The notes below the pieces were generated by a model. It was given only the letters and a program-made list of their open reading frames with translations. It was not told the DNA's origin and searched no databases. Below, one piece after another: positions 7,893-13,858 of a stretch of 21,481 bases of DNA (positions within the stretch are counted from its first letter, which is position 1; every line of letters starts with the position of its first letter). Source of the stretch: a virus. The translations under genes and the position numbers were made by a program. The stretch spans positions 1-21,481 of IMG/VR virus record IMGVR_UViG_3300006920_000306; one strand, 5' to 3'.

Positions 7893-8428
7893 AGAGTTTG
7901 ATTGTCAATTAACATTTCATAGTCGGCATCTTTCTGGAAGTATACCGTATCGCCTATTTCAAGACCTTCTTCTTTGATCTTGTCGCTGGCGTATTTAATT
8001 TTTCCTTTCTCGTTTCTCGGAGTCTCAAATGAGACAATCTCAAGAAGCCCGCTTTTAAGCTTTTCTTCTGGGCGGATAGGCTCAAGGAAAACCCAGTCTC
8101 CCAAAGCAAGTACCTCTCCCGTGTCTTTCTTCTTGACAGCATATGCCTGAGAGGAAAATCCTCCGTCAGGACTATATAAAACCTGATATAGATCGTGGTC
8201 TTTGTCTACAAGTTGTGGGGTGATCACAACGTGGTGGTGAAAGAAAAGCGTATCGCCCTCTTCTACTCCCGTGTTGTACTTATATGGTGCGCCTACAACG
8301 ACACCCTGCATCACGCGGTGCTCAAACTCATTGAACTTGGTATCGATATAGATTTCAATATCGCCAATCTTCTTTGTCTCATTGACACGCTGGGGTACCT
8401 GTACAATAAAATGGTATAGTGGTTTCAT
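7850..8428 (-). CDS. Tandem GroES-like co-chaperonin
   Basis: The best start is ATG 8428 (MKPLYHFIVQVP...), overlapping the TGA of the upstream gene as ATGA; the product is 192 residues. The second half reads WVFLEPIRPEEK at about 116-127, KGKIKYAS at about 147, then GLEIGDTVYFQKDADYEM (about 160-177) and LWRMLVQHLMVVEK. This follows the GroES order: an N-terminal V.EP strand, a mobile-loop region, then a V.VGD.V.F.K..G..... segment and an ILAV-type end. The first half repeats the pattern more loosely (HFIVQVP..., GVEEGDTLFFHHHVV). Phages encode GroES homologues (T4 gp31 is the classic case) that cap host GroEL for capsid folding. GroES likeness is well supported by eye; a capsid-folding role is inferred from its location. 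Confidence 0.72.
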   Translation of the reverse strand: MKPLYHFIVQVPQRVNETKKIGDIEIYIDTKFNEFEHRVMQGVVVGAPYKYNTGVEEGDTLFFHHHVVITPQLVDKDHDLYQVLYSPDGGFSSQAYAVKKKDTGEVLALGDWVFLEPIRPEEKLKSGLLEIVSFETPRNEKGKIKYASDKIKEEGLEIGDTVYFQKDADYEMLIDNQTLWRMLVQHLMVVEK

Positions 8429-8661
8429 CAGAAGTTGCAATCAAATTCAAGTAATACGGGAGCGCCCTCAACAGCTTTCCAAAGCATAATGCCATCATCG
8501 CCCTTGATGTAAATCAAGTAGCGACGTTCTTTGTATTTATGAAGATGCTCTCCGTCTAAAATGATGCAATCGACCTCTGCATCGCCAGCCTTCTGACCCA
8601 CATAGTAAGCCATAGCCTTTAGTGGGTCTGATCCCACGATAATCTTACGAATGATATTCAT
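8428..8661 (-). CDS. Conserved small phage protein, unknown function
   Basis: The 77-residue product starts MNIIRKIIVGSDPLKAMAYYVG and ends APVLLEFDCNF. The pattern of a short N-terminal strand, a helix containing AMAYYVGQKA, and two beta hairpins around LIYIKGDDGIMLWKAV suggests a compact alpha/beta fold. It overlaps the GroES-like gene by ATGA, so the two are likely translated together. I recognise the style from other Bacteroidota phage late operons but no function. It is not an obvious virion protein. Confidence 0.75.
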   Translation of the reverse strand: MNIIRKIIVGSDPLKAMAYYVGQKAGDAEVDCIILDGEHLHKYKERRYLIYIKGDDGIMLWKAVEGAPVLLEFDCNF

Positions 8662-8672
8662 TTCAATTTAAT

Positions 8673-8978
8673 TTAAGCGTCACCACCTCCACCGAGCCAG
8701 TAGTCTGGATCTCCAAAGTCTGGAATATCCTCGTCTGAATAGGTGGAAGCGAGATGGGTCATTAGCGACGCCATCTCCGACTCGTTGTCCACAAAGATAC
8801 TTGAAATAGCATTGACCTTGTAGCGACCATCTTCGCCTTGATCTTCCAGAAGTCCAACGCAAAGGATACTCATATATTCGTCCTCTACGCCGTGATTTCT
8901 GGCAAGATCTTCAATCTCTTCAAATTTCTCGCGGGCCTTTATAAAAAATTCAATTCTGTTTTGTTCTTCTTTTGTCAT
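8673..8978 (-). CDS. Acidic small late protein, unknown function
   Basis: The 101-residue acidic protein has an N-terminal helix (EEQNRIEFFIKAREKFEEIE), a middle alpha/beta segment (MSILCVGLLEDQ; YKVNAISSIFVDNESEMASL) and an acidic, aromatic, Gly-rich end (IPDFGDPDYWLGGGGDA). Its start overlaps the stop of the 319-residue fibre-like gene (TAATG). No family recognised. The acidic tail might mediate protein binding, but this is speculative. Confidence 0.72.
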   Translation of the reverse strand: MTKEEQNRIEFFIKAREKFEEIEDLARNHGVEDEYMSILCVGLLEDQGEDGRYKVNAISSIFVDNESEMASLMTHLASTYSDEDIPDFGDPDYWLGGGGDA

Positions 8979-9937
8979 TAGAACGCTTTAATCAATTCTA
9001 CAGAGAAACGAATATAGTACGTTTCCCCCGTAGTATTGGTAGCGACTCTGACAAGAACAGAGGATCCAGAGATTGTAGTGTTGAAAGTAAGCTTGGTAGA
9101 GATGTCCGCACCGATGTTTGAACGGATTGTCGTGTCAATGTCAGAAGACAGACCATTTACCGTATCCCACGTTACATACATATCGCCAGCAATCTTAATG
9201 CTGCTATCTGCGTTGTATGCTGTGTAGAAGATACGAGCAGCAGAAAGGTTCGCCCACTGAATTGTATACATCGTAGTGTTTGTTGCTCCGTTTGCTACAT
9301 CTACATTTCCAGTACGCAAGTACAATCCAGCGTTAGATCCTGCAGAGCGATTAACGATTTCATCTCCAGTATATACAAGCTGTGTAGAACTATAGTTCAG
9401 ATTAGCTGCTCCTGCGCGTGCACCAGAATTATTGTACTGGATGTTGCCGCTTGATCCAGCAGCTAAAACAGTAATGTTGCTACCAAAGTAAGAAGTAAGT
9501 GTTCCAAGCGTAGCGTACTTATAGGTTGTTGCCGTAGCATCGTATACAAGGAAGCTGTCGGCGGTTGCAAGAGCCCCTGAGGTAAGCTCAGAAAGGGTGG
9601 TTGGAGCGTTTAATGAAATTACATCACTCGTAAAATCAATAGGAGCAGTAGCTGTAATAACGGCTCCAGAGGTAAATGCTGCAGACCCAAGCGTGCGCTT
9701 GACTATATTACCGCTGCCATCCAAGAACAAAGCAGACGTTTCTGTAGTTCCTGCCGTAGGGCTCGTTCCAAAAATAAGCGTTCCGTCAATCTCTACGGCG
9801 ACGGTAGAAAGCTTAAGGGCGGTGTCGTTTCCAGCGCCATCTTCAATGACCTTAGTGGTAGATGTTGCTGTTCCGCTCTCCAGCTTTAAAAGAGAGGAAT
9901 ATGCGTCTTTAACCTTTTGACCAGCAAGTGTTGACAT
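8978..9937 (-). CDS. Tail/fibre-like structural protein
   Basis: The 319-residue product is rich in Ser, Thr, Gly and Ala and looks beta-structured. The start MSTLAGQKVKDAYSSLLKLE followed by DGAGNDTALKLSTVAVEIDG, and the later SGNIQYNNSGARAGAANL, are patterns typical of phage tail-fibre and neck-fibre proteins. The last 100 residues form a separate beta domain (MYTIQWANLSAARIFYTAYN...YYIRFSVELIKAF). It is the first gene after the symmetrical promoter at 9945-9962 and leads the block that includes the chaperonin-like, terminase and portal genes. Its exact place in the virion is unknown. Confidence 0.78.
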   Translation of the reverse strand: MSTLAGQKVKDAYSSLLKLESGTATSTTKVIEDGAGNDTALKLSTVAVEIDGTLIFGTSPTAGTTETSALFLDGSGNIVKRTLGSAAFTSGAVITATAPIDFTSDVISLNAPTTLSELTSGALATADSFLVYDATATTYKYATLGTLTSYFGSNITVLAAGSSGNIQYNNSGARAGAANLNYSSTQLVYTGDEIVNRSAGSNAGLYLRTGNVDVANGATNTTMYTIQWANLSAARIFYTAYNADSSIKIAGDMYVTWDTVNGLSSDIDTTIRSNIGADISTKLTFNTTISGSSVLVRVATNTTGETYYIRFSVELIKAF

Positions 9938-9944
9938 AATAAAG

Positions 9945-9952
9945 TACTTTTG
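9945..9952 (+). promoter_or_regulatory. -7 element for the winged-helix regulator
   Basis: TACTTTTG matches TAnnTTTG and lies about 28 nt before ATG 9981. It forms the left half of a near-palindrome with the minus-strand element at 9962-9955. No TTTG at the usual -33 spacing was found; the nearest, at 9916-9919, is 25 nt away. Confidence 0.5.
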
Positions 9953-9954
9953 TA

Positions 9955-9962
9955 CAAAGATA
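9955..9962 (-). promoter_or_regulatory. -7 element for the 319-residue gene and terminase block
   Basis: The minus-strand TATCTTTG matches TAnnTTTG and lies 17 nt before ATG 9937. It overlaps functionally with the plus-strand element at 9945-9952, so both promoters cannot easily be occupied at once. Confidence 0.55.
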
Positions 9963-9980
9963 CATTTAATTCAATTGCTT

Positions 9981-10607
9981 ATGGGATCTAAGAAGATTCA
10001 CAAAAAGGAAGACCAGAAATACCGTGACTTCCTATACTTAGACAACAGACCGCCCACAAGTGCTAAGTTCTATTACATTGCTGTTCGGTGGGCTCGTGAG
10101 TATACAGACCTACAACCACGACAGATAGAGTTTATGCTCTTTATATACGACCTTGAGTTCTTTACTGCGGAGTGGGTAGCCAAGCAGCTGAGCGTCAGCT
10201 ACCCTCAGGCTAAGGATAAGCTTATAGCGCCATTGGTAAATCAAGGATACCTATATAAGTATTTCGACAGGTTTGCTGTTCCCTTAGATGATGAGAGTAT
10301 GTGGTTTAGGGAGGAGCACCGATGGAACTTCCGTGTGCGCTATGCGCTAACGCAAAAAGGACGATTGTTTCTGTCGCGTTTCTATAAGGTTATTGCTGGT
10401 GATGAGAAGCTGCGCCTTGAATATCACGAGCGCACCGTCCACAAAGAGAAGATACCTAAAAAGCAGAAGGGCCCTACAAAGACCCGACTGCGACATACTA
10501 AAGGGGTAGAGGATAGCCCGATGGCTAAGAAGCTCCTACAGAATAAGATTAATGCTCGGAAAGAATCCGAAAGGGCATCTCAAGAGAAGCGTTCTCGTGA
10601 GGAGTGA
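9981..10607 (+). CDS. Winged-helix (MarR-like) transcriptional regulator
   Basis: I use ATG 9981 (MGSKKIHKKEDQKYRDFLYL...); a TTG two codons earlier is less likely. The product is 208 residues. A MarR-like order is visible: a helix in LQPRQIEFMLFIYDL (about 43-57), the recognition region WVAKQLSVSYPQAKDKLIAP (about 64-83), LVNQGYLYKY leading to a wing with RYALTQKGRLFL (about 125-136), and a very basic C-terminal tail (KIPKKQKGPTKTRLRH). It is the only plus-strand gene inside the leftward late block and is read away from the 319-residue gene. It probably binds the symmetrical promoter between them and regulates itself and the packaging genes; that is inference. Its last 59 bases overlap, head-on, a 54-residue minus-strand gene. 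Confidence 0.75.
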   Translation: MGSKKIHKKEDQKYRDFLYLDNRPPTSAKFYYIAVRWAREYTDLQPRQIEFMLFIYDLEFFTAEWVAKQLSVSYPQAKDKLIAPLVNQGYLYKYFDRFAVPLDDESMWFREEHRWNFRVRYALTQKGRLFLSRFYKVIAGDEKLRLEYHERTVHKEKIPKKQKGPTKTRLRHTKGVEDSPMAKKLLQNKINARKESERASQEKRSREE

Positions 10608-10713
10608 ACTTACCCTCGTGAGCCATTAGAAAGTAACGACCGCCTTTGTTCATCCAGTGATAGCCCTCTGGTGCCTTGACCATCTTTTTAATATCTTTCT
10701 TTTTTGTTTTCAC
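10549..10713 (-). CDS. Small basic late protein of 54 residues, unknown
   Basis: GTG 10713 overlaps the TGA of the homing endonuclease as GTGA. The product begins MKTKKKDIKKMVKAPEGYHW and continues MNKGGRYFLMAHEGKF with an end FRILSEH. The PEGYHWM...G.YFLM.HEGKF.PH pattern looks like a genuine conserved small phage protein with an aromatic beta hairpin. It shares the MKxKK start with three upstream genes. The 3' end lies antisense to the last 59 bases of the winged-helix regulator. The start was probably coupled to the 79-residue gene before the endonuclease arrived. Confidence 0.7.
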   Translation of the reverse strand: MKTKKKDIKKMVKAPEGYHWMNKGGRYFLMAHEGKFTPHENASLEMPFRILSEH

Positions 10714-10733
10714 TTCTTTGCTCTGTTTTTAGC
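10710..10733 (-). repeat. Right-hand copy of the duplicated gene end flanking the endonuclease
   Basis: These 24 bases, read on the minus strand, encode A-x-N-R-A-K-K-stop and match 20 of 24 positions of 11477-11500. The two copies bracket the endonuclease coding body, and each ends in the TGA that overlaps the next gene's GTG. Confidence 0.7.
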
Positions 10734-11480
10734 GGCCTTCATAAAACGACGCTCATCGTGTAGCGTTCGAGTCAATCTCCAATGTTGTTTATTTGAGAAA
10801 AATTTCTTCCTGTATTCAATAAGTTCATCTGAACCCTTTATGAACCAAGCTACATTTCCATATGCAACGACTTGTTTTTTTGAGTTCAGCTTATGTAATG
10901 TCTTTGTAGACACCCCTGTTTTTTCGTAAAATGAGTCAGGATTTTCAAAAACAACAATGTCTCCGTATGCATTTTCAAACTGCATACCAAAATAAAAAGA
11001 TTTTTTCCTGTTTTTATCTCCCGTATACGCAGACAAGAAATGAACATATGATCCTTTTGATACATTATATTTTTCTGATATATCAGAATATGATGCGCCA
11101 TTAATGTACATATCTATAATTTCGTCTTTGTATTTGTAAAGAATTGGGGGAGGAGACCCACCTACCCCTCCAATCTTAGCGTTGTAGTTATTTTTTGACC
11201 TAACCCAATTGTAATCTACTAAATATGATTCTTCTTCGTAAGCTTCTTCTTTTGTATCAAAAAAAGAAAGTATCTCTAACTTAAAGTTTTTATATCCGTA
11301 TTTATTTATTGCTTTAATTAACGGAGACGTTCTATTTGCTCTTAGTTGAGACTTTACATTTTTCTCATTTAATATTCCACAACCAATATATCCATCATTT
11401 AAATTATCAGTGCTATGGACTCCGACATATGTCTTGCCATTGATTATACACTTTGTTTGATATGTAAAATGATAATTCAC
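10710..11480 (-). CDS. GIY-YIG homing endonuclease (free-standing)
   Basis: The start is GTG 11480, overlapping the TGA of the 79-residue gene; the product is 256 residues. The N-terminal nuclease domain shows FTYQTKCIINGKTYVGVHST followed by DGYIGCG (GIY-YIG core), AINKYGYKNFKLEILSFF (about 60-77), a catalytic-type Glu in EEESYLV, and YNAKIGGVGGSPP. The DNA-binding part has a helix-turn-helix (IIDMYINGASYSDISEKYNV, about 124-143) and a NUMOD-like segment ending VVAYGNVAWFIKG. Such enzymes cut phage lacking the gene and spread by repair. It is visibly richer in A+T than its neighbours, indicating recent transfer. The last residues (KNRAKK) copy the end of the upstream gene, as described in the findings. 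Confidence 0.92.
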   Translation of the reverse strand: MNYHFTYQTKCIINGKTYVGVHSTDNLNDGYIGCGILNEKNVKSQLRANRTSPLIKAINKYGYKNFKLEILSFFDTKEEAYEEESYLVDYNWVRSKNNYNAKIGGVGGSPPPILYKYKDEIIDMYINGASYSDISEKYNVSKGSYVHFLSAYTGDKNRKKSFYFGMQFENAYGDIVVFENPDSFYEKTGVSTKTLHKLNSKKQVVAYGNVAWFIKGSDELIEYRKKFFSNKQHWRLTRTLHDERRFMKAAKNRAKK

Positions 11481-11500
11481 TTTTTGGCTCTGTTTCTGGC
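11477..11500 (-). repeat. Left-hand copy of the duplicated gene end flanking the endonuclease
   Basis: This is the true 3' end of the 79-residue gene (A-R-N-R-A-K-K-stop). A diverged second copy, with 4 mismatches in 24, ends the endonuclease at 10710-10733. Confidence 0.7.
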
Positions 11501-11716
11501 TCTATTTAAAGATTGATGTTCCCAGACAATACGTCCAGATTTAGTATGTGATGCGTCCTTTCCATCGCCATTGCCGTACTTGCCAGCCTTGCGATTTATC
11601 TTATTAAGGAAAGCCCGATACTTCTTACGCTCCTCGCTGGAGTGATATTTGGTATCGTATGCCTTCTTCTTTTGTTTGGCTTCAGGATTTGAGTCGTAGT
11701 ACTTCTTAGTCTTCAT
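11477..11716 (-). CDS. Small Lys-rich late protein of 79 residues
   Basis: The product is strongly basic (MKTKKYYDSNPEAKQKKKAY ... SEERKKYRAFLNKINRKAGK) and contains a Gly/Asp turn (YGNGDGKDASHTKSGR) and the end HQSLNRARNRAKK. It may bind nucleic acid or polyanions; this is suggested by charge only. It starts 8 bases inside the end of the preceding 58-residue gene. Downstream, its TGA overlaps the GTG of the homing endonuclease, a junction the endonuclease probably inherited from the original 54-residue neighbour. Confidence 0.75.
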   Translation of the reverse strand: MKTKKYYDSNPEAKQKKKAYDTKYHSSEERKKYRAFLNKINRKAGKYGNGDGKDASHTKSGRIVWEHQSLNRARNRAKK

Positions 11717-11882
11717 CTTCCTCGTAGAAGCAAGCCTTCACCTTGTAATGGGTAGGCATCATCTTACCAGCCTTAACAGCAGCCTTGATTTGAGCCACAG
11801 CTTCCTCCAATGAAGGAGCCTTGACCATAATCATCTGGCCATCGTCCATATATCCTCCGTCGTTGTACTTCTTGATTTTCAT
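11706..11882 (-). CDS. Small late protein of 58 residues with KKYxxGG motif
   Basis: ATG 11882 overlaps the TAA of the 187-residue gene (TAATG). The product begins MKIKKYNDGGYMDDGQMIMV and continues with a Lys/Ala-rich helix (SLEEAVAQIKAAVKAGKMM) and an acidic end (CFYEEDED). The KKYNDGG start repeats the KKYEGGG and KKYEDGG motifs of the neighbouring 187-residue protein. No function known. The shared motif suggests a common sorting or binding signal within this cluster, which is inference. Confidence 0.72.
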   Translation of the reverse strand: MKIKKYNDGGYMDDGQMIMVKAPSLEEAVAQIKAAVKAGKMMPTHYKVKACFYEEDED

Positions 11883-12445
11883 TATCTACCAGTTCTTTTT
11901 TTCTTCATAGCCCCTGCTGCTGAGTCTGTTCGGGCGATTTGATCATTATAGTACTTTGTGGCGTTAAGATAATTTTTTTGCTCGTTAGAAAGCATTGAAG
12001 AACTTTGAAATCTCTTAGACATTTTCTCTCTTTCTCTGCGTGCCCACTCATTGTACCATCTAACTTCGCTTTCTGAAACTGGCTCTCCTGCCGCCATTCT
12101 TGTAAGAACTCCATAAGGCTCCTTCATTTCACTGCGTGCTGGGACCGATTTGGGTGCAACGTCACTTGGATGTTGAGAATATTTCTTTGCATATTTCTTT
12201 TTGGGATCAGTAACACTACCGCCATCCTCGTACTTCTTTACCATTCCTCCTTTGGAGAACTTATCGCGAAGCTTCATAAAGCGCTCTTCGTACTTGGTAC
12301 GCTGGGCTTCTCCACCAACGGGGCTGGAGGGCGTATTGCGATACTTGCGCATCATCTCATCAAACTCCTTTTGCTCTTGGGGAGTCATAGGCTTCTTGGA
12401 GTACTTCTTCATCTTTCCTCCGCCTTCATACTTCTTGGCTTTCAT
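11882..12445 (-). CDS. Basic late protein of 187 residues with repeated KKYxxGG motifs
   Basis: The product starts MKAKKYEGGGKMKKYSKK and has a second motif, MVKKYEDGGS, near residue 70, separated by a charged helix (QEQKEFDEMMRKYRN). The remainder is polar and probably disordered or helical (SESEVRWYNEWARREREKMS), ending MKKKRTGR. High Lys/Arg and low hydrophobicity rule out a membrane protein. It may be a packaged or scaffolding-type protein, but I recognise no family. It is followed directly by genes with the same N-terminal style, forming a small cluster between the lysis genes and the endonuclease. Confidence 0.75.
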   Translation of the reverse strand: MKAKKYEGGGKMKKYSKKPMTPQEQKEFDEMMRKYRNTPSSPVGGEAQRTKYEERFMKLRDKFSKGGMVKKYEDGGSVTDPKKKYAKKYSQHPSDVAPKSVPARSEMKEPYGVLTRMAAGEPVSESEVRWYNEWARREREKMSKRFQSSSMLSNEQKNYLNATKYYNDQIARTDSAAGAMKKKRTGR

Positions 12446-12470
12446 AGCTTAGATACTTTTGTTTTTATTA

Positions 12471-13139
12471 TTAGGGGCAAATACAAGGATCAGTAAACGG
12501 ACAGGGGCATCCCTCTATCTTTACATCACTTGATGGAATTGGCGTTCCTACTGGATAGGGGAAGCCCTCTTTTGCTTGGGTAATGGAAGTCATACCCGAT
12601 ACAACAGGAATGGCAACACGCAAAGGAACAGCCGCCTCATTGATAGGACCGTAACACTTTGCCAATAATATATCATTCTCCTCTTTCCATATCTTACAAG
12701 GCATACAGAACATATTGCTCATACTTGTACTTGGATGATCGGTATTGACAGTAAAGGCTCTGTTGACAGGAGTAAGCAGTTCCCACGTCTTTGTTTGTGG
12801 GTCGAACTGAGGAACACTATCGGTAGCAGGATCAAAGTACCAGAATAAAGACCATACAGTGCTGTCGGTTCCATCGGGAGACTGAGGGCTGAATCCAGTA
12901 ATAGCCAAATTATTGATAGAAGGTCCATCCATTACTGGGCAGATAGCACAAGCCTCTTGAAATTCCTTGCCCTCTACCATCATAGTCCGTCCTGTAGGAA
13001 TGGCACCCGAAGCGCCACAAAAAGCATAGGGTCCAATATGAATCTGTAGAACGCTTGCTGGATGATTGCGTGTATCAACTTGAGACAATGCTGTAGACGA
13101 AAGACCTACAAGTGCAATTAATAATAGTAATTTCTTCAT
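12471..13139 (-). CDS. Cys-rich exported protein, coupled to the endolysin
   Basis: The 222-residue product has a clear Sec signal peptide, MKKLLLLIALVGLSSTALSQ, with likely cleavage after ALS-Q or ALSQ. The mature part contains many Cys in pairs or short spacings (CGAS, CAIC, FCMPC, GCPCPFTDPCICP), suggesting disulphides or metal binding in the periplasm. ATG 13139 overlaps the endolysin TGA (ATGA), so it is translated with the lysis enzyme. The location suggests a lysis accessory such as an outer-membrane disruptor or regulator, but there is no transmembrane segment or lipobox typical of spanins. It may be a protein captured from the host; function unknown. Confidence 0.78.
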   Translation of the reverse strand: MKKLLLLIALVGLSSTALSQVDTRNHPASVLQIHIGPYAFCGASGAIPTGRTMMVEGKEFQEACAICPVMDGPSINNLAITGFSPQSPDGTDSTVWSLFWYFDPATDSVPQFDPQTKTWELLTPVNRAFTVNTDHPSTSMSNMFCMPCKIWKEENDILLAKCYGPINEAAVPLRVAIPVVSGMTSITQAKEGFPYPVGTPIPSSDVKIEGCPCPFTDPCICP

Positions 13140-13603
13140 TGGTACTTTAGGTATTTAGTTTTTCCGTTTTGTTTAACAGCCTTTAAAATCTGGCCTCTGT
13201 TATGACCATAGTGGTAGGATACGTGTACCCAGTCAGGACACTCGCTGTCTCCGAACTCCCAGATGAGCTGATCGAATACCAAGTTATCCTTTATATAGTT
13301 GAACACCTCTGTGTTCTTTCCTTCACACTTACCTGTGCATATATCAATATCTGCTGCTGCACCATTGAGTGCACAATGCTGAGACGTACCACTACCCCCA
13401 ACAGCTTTATTGAGCTTAGGTACGCGCAGGCCACTGGTGATGACAATAGGACCAAGCGCATCACGCAGAGGTTGCAGTACGCTTTCGCACAGCTCACGCA
13501 TAAACTCTATTTGCTGTTCATCAGGCGTATTGTCAATACCAAGACGCTTAGCCGTCACCGACTTAGTCATCTCCGATAGAGAAAAGTTTTTACTCAGTTG
13601 CAT
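13136..13603 (-). CDS. M15-family peptidase endolysin
   Basis: I choose ATG 13603 (MQLSKNFSLSEMTKS...), giving 155 residues; a longer in-frame start at 13648 would lie upstream of the promoter. The N-terminal half (SLSEMTKSVTAKRLGIDNTP, then LCESVLQPLRDALGPIVITSG) and the zinc site SQHCALNGAAADID plus WVHVSYH match the peptidase M15 fold of D-Ala-D-Ala cleaving enzymes. His76, Asp85 (or Asp87) and His127 are the likely zinc ligands. Such enzymes serve as peptidoglycan-cutting endolysins in Bacteroidota phages. No signal peptide is present, so release would need a holin or the neighbouring exported protein. The -7 element TATCTTTG ends only 4 nt before the ATG, implying an almost leaderless mRNA. 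Confidence 0.88.
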   Translation of the reverse strand: MQLSKNFSLSEMTKSVTAKRLGIDNTPDEQQIEFMRELCESVLQPLRDALGPIVITSGLRVPKLNKAVGGSGTSQHCALNGAAADIDICTGKCEGKNTEVFNYIKDNLVFDQLIWEFGDSECPDWVHVSYHYGHNRGQILKAVKQNGKTKYLKYQ

Positions 13604-13607
13604 ATAG

Positions 13608-13615
13608 CAAAGATA
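13608..13615 (-). promoter_or_regulatory. Probable main late leftward promoter (-7 element)
   Basis: The minus-strand TATCTTTG matches TAnnTTTG and lies 4 nt from the endolysin ATG. Three operator-like palindromes lie directly upstream, at 13632-13688, the nearest over the expected -33 region, which itself has no good TTTG. This fits a promoter that depends on a phage-encoded factor; that is inference. Confidence 0.55.
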
Positions 13616-13631
13616 AATCTTATTGCAATAG

Positions 13632-13688
13632 GGGACCGTCCCATACAAAAGTTCTGGGTCATCCCATACTATTTATTGGGATCATCCC
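13632..13688. promoter_or_regulatory. Three operator-like palindromes with exact 23-bp spacing
   Basis: The sites are GGGACCGTCCC (13632-13642), GGGTCATCCC (13656-13665, one base short) and GGGATCATCCC (13678-13688), each followed by ATAC. The CCC of each site starts at 13640, 13663 and 13686, exactly 23 bp apart. The outer two are perfect dyads. Tandem dyads at about two helical turns resemble phage repressor operators. Confidence 0.6.
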
Positions 13689-13738
13689 ATACTTTCCTGT
13701 GAGGAGCTCACAACCCTAAGAAACGTGTTATAACATCA

Positions 13739-13770
13739 TTTGGAAATGTCATTTTTTTGCTGTAACTTCG
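13739..13770 (+). promoter_or_regulatory. Possible rightward Bacteroidota-type promoter in the control region
   Basis: TTTG (13739-13742), a 20-nt spacer and TAACTTCG (13763-13770) fit the -33/-7 pattern except for one mismatch (C for T in TTTG). It would transcribe the hairpin-rich part of the control region, perhaps as a non-coding RNA or primer. Confidence 0.3.
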
Positions 13771-13833
13771 CATAGCTGATGAGCGGAAAGCAATCACAAA
13801 AGCACTCCAAAGCTCTAAAGACTCTAACAAGAA

Positions 13834-13858
13834 GCGGGGCTCCCCCCTTCCGCCCCGC
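13834..13858. other. Strong GC-rich hairpin
   Basis: GCGGGGC and GCCCCGC form a perfect 7-bp stem around an 11-nt pyrimidine loop. Neither side is followed by a proper T-run, so it is not a standard terminator. It could be part of a structured RNA or origin. Confidence 0.5.

Noticed and set aside
13608-13648. Longer endolysin start at 13648
   Set aside because: The extra residues (MYGTVPYCNKIYLCY) lie over the promoter -7 element and first operator and do not look like M15 family sequence.
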